From NCBI RefSeq assembly GCF_050563545.1, contig NZ_JBNXUM010000031.1:18071-82070 (forward strand): 64,000 bases of DNA, in the 5' to 3' direction. Shown here piece by piece: positions 26,294-35,115 of this stretch (position 1 is its first letter; each line of letters opens with the position of its first letter). The notes under the pieces are model-generated. The model did not search any database. It saw nothing but the letters and a program-made list of their open reading frames with translations, and was not told the origin of the DNA. A program made the translations under genes and the position numbers. The stretch comes from Falsiroseomonas sp050563545 (GTDB lineage Bacteria > Pseudomonadota > Alphaproteobacteria > Acetobacterales > Acetobacteraceae).

Positions 26294-28386
26294 GCCGCCT
26301 CCTTCGCGCGGGCCGCGGGTGGCTGCACCACCAGCGTGCCGTACTCGTCAACGCGCACCGTCGCGCCGGGACCGACGACGAGCGTCGATTCCCGCTCCTC
26401 CACGATCGCCGGGCCCTGCAGCGCGGCGCCCGGCGCCAGCGCATAGCGGTTGTAGACCGGCGTAAGGACGTAGCCCTCGGCTTCCGGGAAATAGGCCAGG
26501 CGCTCGCCCTTCTGAGCGGCGCCCGCGGCGGGCTGTCGCAGCACGAGGTCGAGCGGCGGTGGCGGTGCACTGACCGTGACGCGCCAGTTCAGCGCTTCGA
26601 CCTGCAATTCGGCGGTCCGGTGGAACAGGTCGCGATAGCGCGAGAAGAAGGCCGCGCGTAGCCTCGGGTAATCAGCCTCCGTCAGGTCGCCATCCGGCAT
26701 GGGCACGGAAATGTCGTGCATCTGTCCGACATACTGCATGTCCGCCGACCGCGTGACGACCATGTCGGCCTGCGCGACGCCGGCGCTGGCCAGGAATTCC
26801 CGCCCCTTCGCCTCCATCTCCGCGAAGAGCCCGCGCAGCCGCGCGTAATCGATGCGATCGAGGCGCGTGACATAGGCACGCACCGCTTCCGACGCGATCG
26901 GCGCGACCAGGAAGCCGAGCGCCGAGGCGACGCCGGCGCGCGACGGCGCCAGCACGGCGGGGGAGCGCAGGATGCGCGCCACGCCATAGGCATGCACGGG
27001 CCCCGCGCCGCCGAAGCTCAGCAGGGCATAACGGCTGGGATCGCGGCCGTGTTCCATTGCATGGATGCGGAAGGCGTTGGCCATGTCCTCATTCGCTACG
27101 CGATGGATCCCCCAGGCGGCCTGGGTCACGCTGAGGCCGAGCGGGGTCGCGACATGTTCCTCGATCGCGCGGCGCGATGCCTCGATGTCCAGCGTCATCT
27201 CGCCGCCGAGGAAATAGCCGGGGTCGAGATAGCCCAGCACGAGGTCGGCGTCGGTCACCGTCGGCTTCGTGCCGCCGCGCCCGTAGCAGGCCGGCCCCGG
27301 CATGGCGCCGGCGCTGCGTGGCCCGACCTGCAACTGGCCGAGACGGTCGATCCAGGCGATGGAGCCGCCGCCGGTGCCGATCTCCTCGATTTCCACGCAG
27401 GGCACGCGGACGGGAAAGCCGCTGCCGCGCTTGAAGCGGTCGAGCCGCGCGACCTCGAATTCGCGCGCCACCGCGACTTCGCCGTGATGGATCAGCGACG
27501 CCTTGGCCGTGGTGCCGCCCATGTCGAAGGCAATCACGTCGCTCTGACCGGTCAGCCGCCCGAAGCGCTCTGCCAGCTTCACGCCGCCGGCGGGCCCGGA
27601 TTCGATCAGCCGCGTCGGGAAGCGCCTGGCCTGTTCCGACGTCGTGAGCAATCCGCTGGAGAGCATGAGGTGCAGATCACAGCGCACCCCCATCGCCGCC
27701 ACGCGTTCCGCCAGCCGCGCGAGGTAGCGGTCCATCAGCGGCTGGAGATAGGCGTTGATGACGGTCGTCGAGGTCCGCTCGTATTCCCGGATCTCCGGTG
27801 CGACCTCGCTGGACAGGCTGACATAGATGCCGGGCGCCATCGCCGCGATGGCCTCGGCCGTCGAGGCCTCATGCGCGCCGTTCTTGTGGGCATGCAGGTA
27901 GCAGACCGCGATGCTGGCGACGCCGGCCTCCTTCAGCGCCGCGATCTCCGCGGCCAGCTGGTCGCGGTCCAAAGGCTTCGCTTCGTTGCCGTCGCGGTCG
28001 ATGCGTTGCGCGACGCCGCGGCGCAGCGGGCGCGGCACCAGCGCCTCCGGCAGTTCTATCTGCAGGTCGTAGTAGTCGTAGCGGGCCTCCCGCCGGATCG
28101 CGAGGACGTCGCGGAAGCCTTCGGTCGTCAGCAGTCCGGTCTTCGCGCCGGTCCGCTCGATGACCGAATTGGTGCCGAGCGTCGTTCCATGCACGATCTG
28201 CGTCAGCCCCTCTGCCGCGCAGCCGCTGGCCTTCAGCAGGCCGGCCAGACCCTCGATAACGGCGTCCGAGGGATCGGTCGGCGTGGTCAGCGTCTTGCCG
28301 AGATGGATCCGGCCCGTGCCGACCTCCTCCAGAACGAAGTCGGTGAACGTGCCGCCGATATCGACGCCCAGCCGGTAGCCCGCCAT
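26290..28386 (-). CDS. hyuA: hydantoinase/oxoprolinase A subunit
   Basis: A 698-residue ATP-binding subunit of the ASKHA fold. The start at 28386 gives the canonical MAGYRLGVDIGGTFTDFVLE; the longer frame upstream is only an antisense read of the permease. Other motifs: GTTLGTNSVIERTG, SSGLLTTSEQARRFP, AFDMGGTTAKASLI and the C-terminal region GPAIVEERESTLVVGPG. It works with the adjacent HyuB. It begins 2 bases after the permease stop. Confidence 0.93.
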   Translation of the reverse strand: MAGYRLGVDIGGTFTDFVLEEVGTGRIHLGKTLTTPTDPSDAVIEGLAGLLKASGCAAEGLTQIVHGTTLGTNSVIERTGAKTGLLTTEGFRDVLAIRREARYDYYDLQIELPEALVPRPLRRGVAQRIDRDGNEAKPLDRDQLAAEIAALKEAGVASIAVCYLHAHKNGAHEASTAEAIAAMAPGIYVSLSSEVAPEIREYERTSTTVINAYLQPLMDRYLARLAERVAAMGVRCDLHLMLSSGLLTTSEQARRFPTRLIESGPAGGVKLAERFGRLTGQSDVIAFDMGGTTAKASLIHHGEVAVAREFEVARLDRFKRGSGFPVRVPCVEIEEIGTGGGSIAWIDRLGQLQVGPRSAGAMPGPACYGRGGTKPTVTDADLVLGYLDPGYFLGGEMTLDIEASRRAIEEHVATPLGLSVTQAAWGIHRVANEDMANAFRIHAMEHGRDPSRYALLSFGGAGPVHAYGVARILRSPAVLAPSRAGVASALGFLVAPIASEAVRAYVTRLDRIDYARLRGLFAEMEAKGREFLASAGVAQADMVVTRSADMQYVGQMHDISVPMPDGDLTEADYPRLRAAFFSRYRDLFHRTAELQVEALNWRVTVSAPPPPLDLVLRQPAAGAAQKGERLAYFPEAEGYVLTPVYNRYALAPGAALQGPAIVEERESTLVVGPGATVRVDEYGTLVVQPPAARAKEAA

Positions 28387-28388
28387 GG

Positions 28389-29174
28389 TCACCTCACATC
28401 CATCCGGAACACGCGCCGCATCAGCTGCAGCATAGGCCAGTCCGTCAGGACGCCGAGCGCGCCGATGATCACCATCAGCGCCATGATGAGCTCGGTATCC
28501 AGCGTCTCGCGCGCCTGCAGAAGGGTGGCGCCGAGGCCGGAGTTCACACCGGTGAACTCGCCCAGCACCATGTAGATCCAGGAATAGGCCAGCCCGATCC
28601 GGAGCCCGCTCAGCACGCCCGGGAACGCCGCGGGCAGCACGACGGTGCCGAGCAGCGCGGCTTGCGACGCGCCAAGGCTCCGCGCCGCCCGCAGCAGCAC
28701 GGGATCGACGTATTTCACGGCCTGCAGCGTCGCCAGGAACACTGCATAGAAGGATCCCAGCGCGATCAGGAAGATCGCCGACGGCGTGCCGATGCCGAAC
28801 CAGATCAGCGCCAGCGGCAGCCAGCAGATGCCGGGGATCGACCGCATAAGCTGCAGCGTCGGCTCCACGAAGGAAGCCGCGCCGCGGTAGTAGCCGAGGA
28901 GGATGCCGATCGGCACGCCGAGGCCCGATCCCACGAGGAAACCGCCCAGCACGCGCTTCAGGCTGGCCCAGAAGTGGATCAGGAAGGTGCCGGAATACGG
29001 CCCGGGCCCGTCGCCGAAGAAGAAATCGAGGGCCGCGTCCCACACCGCCCCCGGCGGCGGCAGCAGGTAGCGCGGTACTATGCCGCCATCGGTCAGCCCC
29101 GACCAGAGCGCGAGGACCCCCAGCGGGATGACCAGCGCGCGCCAGGGAAGGCTGGCGCGCCACACGACGTCCAT
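28389..29174 (-). CDS. ABC transporter permease, NitT/TauT type
   Basis: A 261-residue inner-membrane permease with about six helices. The EAA-type loop that contacts the ATPase is RAARSLGASQAALLGTVVLP, followed by GLRIGLAYSWIYMVLGEF. Similar to SsuC/TauC permeases. It lies 2 bases after the binding protein gene, and its ATPase partner is encoded further downstream, after hyuA and hyuB. Confidence 0.92.
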   Translation of the reverse strand: MDVVWRASLPWRALVIPLGVLALWSGLTDGGIVPRYLLPPPGAVWDAALDFFFGDGPGPYSGTFLIHFWASLKRVLGGFLVGSGLGVPIGILLGYYRGAASFVEPTLQLMRSIPGICWLPLALIWFGIGTPSAIFLIALGSFYAVFLATLQAVKYVDPVLLRAARSLGASQAALLGTVVLPAAFPGVLSGLRIGLAYSWIYMVLGEFTGVNSGLGATLLQARETLDTELIMALMVIIGALGVLTDWPMLQLMRRVFRMDVR

Positions 29175-29176
29175 GC

Positions 29177-30139
29177 TCAGACCCTGACGCCCTCCACGAA
29201 GGACTTCACCAGCAGCTTCGACATGTCGGGCTTGCGGGTGATGACGCCGAGCTCCTGCAGCCGGTCGATATACGCGCCGAGCTGGCTTTCAAAACGCGCA
29301 TCGATACGCCAGCCCAGCTCGATGTTGTCGATCGAGCGTCGGGTCGCGGTGCGATCGTAGCCCCATTCGCGCGCGACCAAGTCGGCCCAACCCTCCGGGT
29401 CGGCCGCCAGCCTGTCGGTCGCCTTCGCATGTGCCTCCGCCCAGGCGCGCATCAGCTCCTGTCGTTGCGACGTGACGCGATCGCTGGACAGCACGCCGAC
29501 ATTGATGGTGCCGACGGGATTGTCATAGGGAAACATCAGCACGCGGCCATAGCCGCCCATCACGGCGAGCGTCGCGTTCGGCTCGTTGCCGGCGAAGGCA
29601 TCGATCTCGCCGCGCTGCAGCGCGCCCGGCATGTCCGCGGGGCCGAGGCGGATCAGGTTGATGTCCTGGATCCGCATGTTTGCCTTGCGAAGTTCCTCGC
29701 GCAACAGGATCTCGTGGATCGCGAGCGGGATGTTGCCGACCCGCTTGCCGCGGAGGTCGGCGATGCTGCGGATGTCACTGTCTGCGCGGACGATGATCGC
29801 CGTGCCCTTGCCCGCGCCATTCGCGACGATGGAGATCGGCTGCTCGCGCGACCGTGCCACGATGCCGATGGTCAGGCCGATATACGCGAGGTCCACGCTG
29901 TCGGTGAGCAGCGCGTTGGACATGTCGCCGGGCGCGACGAAGGGCGTGAGGTCCGTCCGCCAGCCCGCCGGGAGAAACTGCTGCACCAGCAGCGCGGGCG
30001 CGAGGACCGTGGCGCGCACCACGGCGATGCGGATGGTCTGGCCGGCGCCCTGGGCGATTGATGGTGCCGGCAGCATCGCGACGGCCGCGACGAGCATCGC
30101 TCGGCGGCCGAACGGGGCGGGAGGGATTGGCTTCGTCAT
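29177..30139 (-). CDS. ABC transporter substrate-binding protein, NitT/TauT type
   Basis: A 320-residue periplasmic receptor with a signal peptide ending at SIAQG. The fold begins QTIRIAVVRATVLAPALLVQ; VDLAYIGLTIGIVARSREQP and LRGKRVGNIPLAIHEILL fit the sulfonate/nitrate/aliphatic-amide group. It is the first gene of the transporter set that contains hyuA and hyuB, after a 90-base gap from the Bug-receptor gene. Ligand unknown; cyclic amides are a reasonable guess from context. Confidence 0.88.
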   Translation of the reverse strand: MTKPIPPAPFGRRAMLVAAVAMLPAPSIAQGAGQTIRIAVVRATVLAPALLVQQFLPAGWRTDLTPFVAPGDMSNALLTDSVDLAYIGLTIGIVARSREQPISIVANGAGKGTAIIVRADSDIRSIADLRGKRVGNIPLAIHEILLREELRKANMRIQDINLIRLGPADMPGALQRGEIDAFAGNEPNATLAVMGGYGRVLMFPYDNPVGTINVGVLSSDRVTSQRQELMRAWAEAHAKATDRLAADPEGWADLVAREWGYDRTATRRSIDNIELGWRIDARFESQLGAYIDRLQELGVITRKPDMSKLLVKSFVEGVRV

Positions 30140-30229
30140 GACGCACGTCCTCCGTGATCGGATCCAGGTTCCGGCCCGACCAGGCCGGATGATGCGCGTA
30201 AGCGCGAAACCGCCGCAAGCGCACGAAAA

Positions 30230-31186
30230 TCAGGTAGGCCTGATGCCGGCGGCGCGGGCGACCTCGCCCCAGCGGACAGTCTCTTCCTCGATGAAAGCGC
30301 GGAACTCTGCGCTGGTGCTGCCGATGGGGTCGAAGCCACGCTTGGCCAGTTCCTCCCCGACGCCGGCGGCCATCGCGGCGCGCACGTCTGTCTCGAGCCG
30401 CGTTGCGATCGGCGCCGGCAGGCCTGCCGGACCGAGGAAACCGGCCCAGCCGCCGCCGACGAACCCGGCCAGTCCGAGCTCCGCCAGTGTCGGGATGTCG
30501 GGCGCCTGCGGGCTGCGTGTGGCGGTCGCGACACCGATCGCGCGCAGCCGCCCGGCCTGGACCTGCGGCAGCACGGCGGAGACCGCGTCGAAGGCAATCT
30601 GCACGCGACCCGCCGCCAGGTCGGCCTGAAGCTGCGCCGTGCCGCGATAGGGCACGTGCTCGATATCCGTGCCGGTGCGCAGCTTGAACAGCTCCGTCAC
30701 GAAATGCGTCGTGGTGCCGACGCCGGAACTCGCATAGCTCAGCGGCTGCCGCTTCGAGAGCGCGATCAGCTCATCGAGCGTGCGCGCGGGCAGGCTCTCG
30801 GTCACCACCAGCGCGAAGGGATTGCGCGCGATCAGGCTGATCGGCGTGAGGTCCGTGCGCGGGTTGTAGGCGAGGCCGGCCTGGGTATAGGGCGCGACAA
30901 CCACCTCCGCTGCGGAGGAGACGAGCAGCGTCGTGCCGTCGGGCTCGGCGCGCGCGACAGCCTGGCCCGCAATGGTGCCGCCGGCGCCGGCGCGGTTCTC
31001 AATCACGATGGGCTGGCCCCAGCCCGGGGAGAGCTTCTCGCCGAGCAGGCGGGCCGCGATGTCGATCGTGCCGCCGGCCGCGAAGCCCACGAAGAAGCGG
31101 ACGGGCTTGCCGGGCCAGGCCTGCGCCACGGCGGGCAGCGGCAGCGCAGCGCCGGCCAGCGCGACGAGGGAACGGCGACGCATCAT
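30230..31186 (-). CDS. Bug/TctC-family tripartite tricarboxylate receptor
   Basis: A 318-residue periplasmic receptor with signal peptide MMRRRSLVALAGAALPLPAVAQA. Family motifs: WPGKPVRFFVGFAAGGTIDI, IVIENRAGAGGTIAGQAVA, and VPYRGTAQLQADLAAGRVQ. No TctA or TctB membrane proteins lie in the window, so it is an orphan. Its start overlaps the CoA-transferase stop by 4 bases (ATGA), so the receptor is translated with that enzyme; the ligand may be a carboxylate activated by it (inference). Confidence 0.92.
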   Translation of the reverse strand: MMRRRSLVALAGAALPLPAVAQAWPGKPVRFFVGFAAGGTIDIAARLLGEKLSPGWGQPIVIENRAGAGGTIAGQAVARAEPDGTTLLVSSAAEVVVAPYTQAGLAYNPRTDLTPISLIARNPFALVVTESLPARTLDELIALSKRQPLSYASSGVGTTTHFVTELFKLRTGTDIEHVPYRGTAQLQADLAAGRVQIAFDAVSAVLPQVQAGRLRAIGVATATRSPQAPDIPTLAELGLAGFVGGGWAGFLGPAGLPAPIATRLETDVRAAMAAGVGEELAKRGFDPIGSTSAEFRAFIEEETVRWGEVARAAGIRPT

Positions 31187-32397
31187 GGTCCTGCTTCCTT
31201 CCTCATGCCCAATGCGCCCGATTTGCGCAGGGCGGCGATCTCCGCCGGAGCCAGGCCGGCCTCTGTCAGGATGGCGTCGGTGTTGGCGCCGAGCGCGGGC
31301 GGCGGCCGGTCCATCGCAGGGCCGTCGGCATCCGCGCGCCAGGCCGCGACGGGAATGGCGATCCGGCCGCCGGCGGAAGGCCAGCCCACCTCTGCCACCA
31401 CGCCACGCGCGGCGGCGTCGCTGTCGGACAGCGCCTCCGCCAGGTCGCGCACGCGCACGGCCGGCACCTGGTCCGCCAGCAGCGCTTCCCAGGCCGCGGC
31501 GGGCCGGCGTCGCATCTCCTCGGCCAGGATCGCCGACAGCGCGGCACGATGCGGGTCCTGCCGACGCACGTCGGCGAAGCGCGGATCGTCCAGCAGGTCT
31601 GCGCGCCCGATCAGCCGGCACAGCGTTTCGAACTGTCGCTGCGTGCAGGCGCCGAGCATGATGAGCGCGCCGTCCGCGGCCTCGTAGCAGGACGCCGCGG
31701 CCAGCGCGTGTTCGTTCGCATGCGGCCGCGGCGCGCGCCCGCCGTTCAGCAGCGAGGAGATCACGGGCCCCATCAGCATAAAGGCGGTGTCGAGCATCGA
31801 GACCTCGATGTGCTGGCCCTGCCCGGTGCGTTCGCGCCGCAGCAGCGCCGCGGCCAGCGCGAAGGCCGCCATGGTCCCCGACGCGTAGTCCAGGATCGGC
31901 GCGCCGGCCTTCAGCGGGCCGGAGTCGGCCGTGCCCGTCATCGCCATCAGCCCGCACGCGGCCTGGACGACGTTGTCGTAGGCCGGGCGCCCGGCGAAGG
32001 AGCCGGCTTCGCCGAAGGCGTTCAGCGAGCACATCACCAAGCGCGAATTCGTCGCCGACAGCGCCGCGTAGTCGAGCCCGAGCCGCGCCATCACACCGGG
32101 GCGGAAGTTCTCCACCACCGCATCAGCGCGCAGCGCGAGCCGGCGCGCCAGCGCACGGCCTTCGTCCGTCTTCAGGTCGATCACGATGGAACGCTTGTTT
32201 GCGTTCTGCACGGCGAAGTGGTCGCCCATGCCCGCCCGCCGCAGCGCATCGTCGCCGCCGCGGCCGCGCATGTAGTCGCCGCCGGGCTCCTCCACCTTGA
32301 TGATCTCGGCGCCCAGCAGGCCCAGCTGCGCCGTGCAGAAGGGGCCGGCGATGACATGGCTGAAGTCGAGGATCCGGATGCCCTCGAGCGCGCGCAT
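31183..32397 (-). CDS. CaiB/BaiF-family CoA-transferase (class III)
   Basis: A 404-residue enzyme that moves CoA between carboxylic acids. Start MRALEGIRILDFSHVIAGPF is canonical, the catalytic Asp170 lies in APILDYASG, and RPAYDNVVQAACGLM and GQGQHIEVSMLDTA are typical. It lies in a tightly packed set: SDR stop overlaps its ATG by 1 base, and its stop overlaps the Bug receptor. Substrate not inferable. Confidence 0.93.
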   Translation of the reverse strand: MRALEGIRILDFSHVIAGPFCTAQLGLLGAEIIKVEEPGGDYMRGRGGDDALRRAGMGDHFAVQNANKRSIVIDLKTDEGRALARRLALRADAVVENFRPGVMARLGLDYAALSATNSRLVMCSLNAFGEAGSFAGRPAYDNVVQAACGLMAMTGTADSGPLKAGAPILDYASGTMAAFALAAALLRRERTGQGQHIEVSMLDTAFMLMGPVISSLLNGGRAPRPHANEHALAAASCYEAADGALIMLGACTQRQFETLCRLIGRADLLDDPRFADVRRQDPHRAALSAILAEEMRRRPAAAWEALLADQVPAVRVRDLAEALSDSDAAARGVVAEVGWPSAGGRIAIPVAAWRADADGPAMDRPPPALGANTDAILTEAGLAPAEIAALRKSGALGMRKEAGP

Positions 32398-33167
32398 CAG
32401 AAGCGCCCGCAATCCACGCGGATGCGTTCGCCCGTGACCGCGGAGGACGCGTCGGAGGCGAGGAACAGCGCGGCGTCCGCCACTTCCTCCGGCGAGAGCC
32501 AGCGACGCAGCGCGGCACTGTCGGTGTAGTCGCGGCGGATGATCTCCTCGGGCGGGCGGCCTTCCGCCGCCGCGCGCGCCGCGATGACGCGCTCCATCAG
32601 CTCGCCGCTGACCGCGCCGGGGCAGAGCGCGTTGACGCGCACGCCGCGCGGCCCGACTTCCCGCGCGACGGCTTCCGTCATGCCGATCAGGGCGAACTTG
32701 GTCGCGCTGTAGGCACTGCGCATGGGATAACCGTGCAGCCCCATGCGCGAGGACATGTTGATGATGGAGCCGCGCCCCTGCGCCGCCATGATCCTCGCCG
32801 CCACGCGCAGCCCGTGCATCGCCCCGAACAGGTTCACCTCGATGCAGGCGCGCCAGGCGTCGAGGTCCACCTCGGCCAGCGCGCCCACGGGGCCGGTCTG
32901 ACCGGCATTGTTGACGAAGACGTCGCAGCTTCCGCCCCAAGCGAGCGCGCGAGCGAACAACGCTTCCACGTCGTCGAGCCTCGTCACGTCGCAGGTCACG
33001 GCGATGCCGTGTGTTTCCGCCGCCACCGCGGCAATCGCGGCCTCTCTACGGCCGGCGACGACGACGCGCGCGCCCGCCCTGGCGAAGCGGCGCGCGATGG
33101 CGCGGCCGATGCCGCTGCCGCCGCCGGTGACGACGGCGACGCGGCCCTGAAGCGCCGCGTCGCTCAC
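32397..33167 (-). CDS. short-chain dehydrogenase/reductase
   Basis: A 256-residue Rossmann-fold oxidoreductase. NAD(P) motif TGGGSGIG (14-21), NNAG (86-89), and catalytic Ser140, Tyr153 and Lys157 (YSATK) are all present. Arg40 after the second strand suggests NADP could bind. The C-terminal end AVTGERIRVDCGRF is usual for the family. It overlaps the DapA-family gene by 4 bases and the CoA-transferase by 1 base. Confidence 0.93.
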   Translation of the reverse strand: MSDAALQGRVAVVTGGGSGIGRAIARRFARAGARVVVAGRREAAIAAVAAETHGIAVTCDVTRLDDVEALFARALAWGGSCDVFVNNAGQTGPVGALAEVDLDAWRACIEVNLFGAMHGLRVAARIMAAQGRGSIINMSSRMGLHGYPMRSAYSATKFALIGMTEAVAREVGPRGVRVNALCPGAVSGELMERVIAARAAAEGRPPEEIIRRDYTDSAALRRWLSPEEVADAALFLASDASSAVTGERIRVDCGRF

Positions 33168-34066
33168 AGCAGCCCGAGCTCCGCCAGGGTGCGGCGGAGC
33201 CTGTCGAGGTCCGCACCCGCCAGCGGCAGGACGGGATCGCGCGGCACGCCGGCCGGCCAGCCCAGCAGGTTCAGCGCCGCCTTCAGCGCCGCCGGCCAGG
33301 TGCCGGTGCCCATCAGCAGCTGGTACAGCACCGTCAGCTTCCGGTGCATCGCGCGGTATTCGTCGCAGGGCGCGCCCGCGCCGAGCGCCATGATCTCAGC
33401 GCATTCCGTCCCGAGCAGCTCCGGCCCCGTCGCGATGAAGCCGCGCGCGCCGAGCGCGACGCAGGGCAGGATGTAGTGCGACGGGCCTGTCAGCACGGAG
33501 ATCCGGTCGCGCAGCCGGTCCAGCAGATGCGTGTGGTGGAAGAAGTCGCGGCTGCTTTCCTTGATCGCGACCACGGGCGCCGCATCGCAGATCGCCGCTA
33601 TGTCGTCCACCGTCAGGTCGATGCCCGACCGGCGCGGCGTGTTGTAGGCGACGATGGGCAGGTCGACCGCGGCGGCAAGCGCGGCGAAACGGCGCAGCAA
33701 CTCGTCCCGCGTCGCCTTCAGCACATAGGGCTGCGGCATGACCAGCAGCCCCGCCGCCCCGGCCTCCTGCGCCAGGCGGGCATAGGCGATGGTCGCCTTC
33801 GCGGTCGCCGCAGAGGCGCCCATGATCACCGGGACGCGCCCGCGCGCCTGCTCCACCGCCAGCCGCGTCAACCGCCCCCGCTCGGCGCCGTCCAGCGTCC
33901 AGGATTCGCCGTTGTCGCCGGCCACGCAGATGCCGCCGGCGCCGATTGCGATCTGGCGCTCCACGACGTCACGGAAGGCGTCGTCCATGATCTCGCCGGC
34001 CTCGGTGAAGGGCGTGACGACCGCGGGGATCGGCCCGACCGCGGTTTCGCGGGTCAGCTTCGCCAT
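33164..34066 (-). CDS. DapA-family aldolase/deaminase, first copy
   Basis: A 300-residue TIM-barrel enzyme of the dihydrodipicolinate synthase/N-acetylneuraminate lyase family. The Schiff-base Lys169 (AIKESS) and Tyr141 (VAYNTPRRSGIDL) are conserved, and GDNGES (50-55) replaces the GTTGE loop. The Arg-Arg after Tyr-Asn-Thr-Pro suggests a carboxylate-bearing substrate. Not the biosynthetic DapA: context is catabolic, with SDR, CoA-transferase and Bug receptors. Candidate activities are keto-deoxy sugar acid aldolase or pyrroline-hydroxycarboxylate deaminase. Confidence 0.88.
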   Translation of the reverse strand: MAKLTRETAVGPIPAVVTPFTEAGEIMDDAFRDVVERQIAIGAGGICVAGDNGESWTLDGAERGRLTRLAVEQARGRVPVIMGASAATAKATIAYARLAQEAGAAGLLVMPQPYVLKATRDELLRRFAALAAAVDLPIVAYNTPRRSGIDLTVDDIAAICDAAPVVAIKESSRDFFHHTHLLDRLRDRISVLTGPSHYILPCVALGARGFIATGPELLGTECAEIMALGAGAPCDEYRAMHRKLTVLYQLLMGTGTWPAALKAALNLLGWPAGVPRDPVLPLAGADLDRLRRTLAELGLL

Positions 34067-34073
34067 GGCGTCC

Positions 34074-35048
34074 TCAATCGATGCGAAGGTTCGTCTCGCG
34101 CGCGACGCGCTGCCAGACCTCGGTGTCGTCGGCGAGCAGCTTCGCCTGTTCCGCCGGCCCGCCGACCAGCAACGGCGTGCCCTGTTCGACGTAGCGCGCT
34201 GTCAGGGCGGGGTCGGAGGTTCCGGCTCGCAGCGCCTCTGCCAGGCGCGCGATGATCGGGGCTGGCGTGCCGGCGGGCGCGAACAGCCCTTGCCAGAACG
34301 TCACGTCGAAGCCCGGCAGCGTCTCCGCCACGGCGGGCACGTCCGGCAGCTGCGACATCCGTTCCTTCGACGACACCGCGATGGGCCGCGTGATCCTTTC
34401 CTGCATCAGCGGGCCGCCTTCGAGCAGCGAGGTGAACATCGCCTTGATCCGCCCGCTGCGCAGGTCGAGCAGCGCCGGGCCGGTGCCGCGATACGGCACG
34501 TGTTCCAGCTGGGCGCCGGCGCGATACGCCAGCAGCTCCACCGCGAGGTGGTTGAGCGATCCGATGCCGGCGCTGCCATAGGTGATGCCGCGCGGATCGG
34601 CCTTGGCCAGCGCGAAGAACTCCGCGAGCGTCGTCGCGGGCAGGCTGTTGTGGACGTGGAGGACGAAGATCGAGCGGTACATCGGCCCGATCGGCGCGAG
34701 CTCCCGCATCGGCTCCTTCGGCGTCAATTGCGGCTGCAACGCGGGATTGATCGCGAGCGGCGTCGCCCCGGCGAGCAGCGTGTAGCCGTCGGGCCTGGCC
34801 TGCGCGACATAGGTGCTGCCGATCGATGTGCCGGCCCCCGCACGGTTCTCCACCACGATGGGCTGGCCGAGCACGCGTTCCATGATCGGCCCGACCGCGC
34901 GCACCGCGGCGTCCGATCCGCCGCCCGGCGCATAGGGCACGACGATGGTGATCGGCCGCGTCGGCCAGGCCTGCGCGGCGGCGAGGCGCGGCGCCGCCAG
35001 CGCGGCCGCGGCCGCGAGCAGCGCGCGGCGGCCCAGGTCGTGGGTCAT
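34074..35048 (-). CDS. Bug/TctC-family receptor, second copy
   Basis: A 324-residue periplasmic receptor; the signal region runs MTHDLGRRALLAAAAALAAP to AAAQA. Motifs WPTRPITIVVPYAPGGGSDA, IVVENRAGAGTSIGSTYVAQ and VPYRGTGPALLDLRSGRIK define the family. It sits between the first DapA-family gene and the dehydrogenase cluster, 67 bases from the latter, and probably recruits the substrate for one of them. Confidence 0.92.
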   Translation of the reverse strand: MTHDLGRRALLAAAAALAAPRLAAAQAWPTRPITIVVPYAPGGGSDAAVRAVGPIMERVLGQPIVVENRAGAGTSIGSTYVAQARPDGYTLLAGATPLAINPALQPQLTPKEPMRELAPIGPMYRSIFVLHVHNSLPATTLAEFFALAKADPRGITYGSAGIGSLNHLAVELLAYRAGAQLEHVPYRGTGPALLDLRSGRIKAMFTSLLEGGPLMQERITRPIAVSSKERMSQLPDVPAVAETLPGFDVTFWQGLFAPAGTPAPIIARLAEALRAGTSDPALTARYVEQGTPLLVGGPAEQAKLLADDTEVWQRVARETNLRID

Positions 35049-35115
35049 CGGTTTCCCCCTTCCTCGATCCTTGCGCGGGATGATGACTCCGGACCGTCCA
35101 CCCCGCCAGCGTCCA

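Noticed and set aside
26716..28575. 619-codon plus frame opposite the first hyuA
   Set aside because: Antisense of a well-conserved HyuA protein; composition is shadow-like.
28387..29163. N-terminal extension of hyuA to 29163
   Set aside because: The extension is an out-of-frame read of the permease gene; the canonical DIGGTFTDF start is at 28386.
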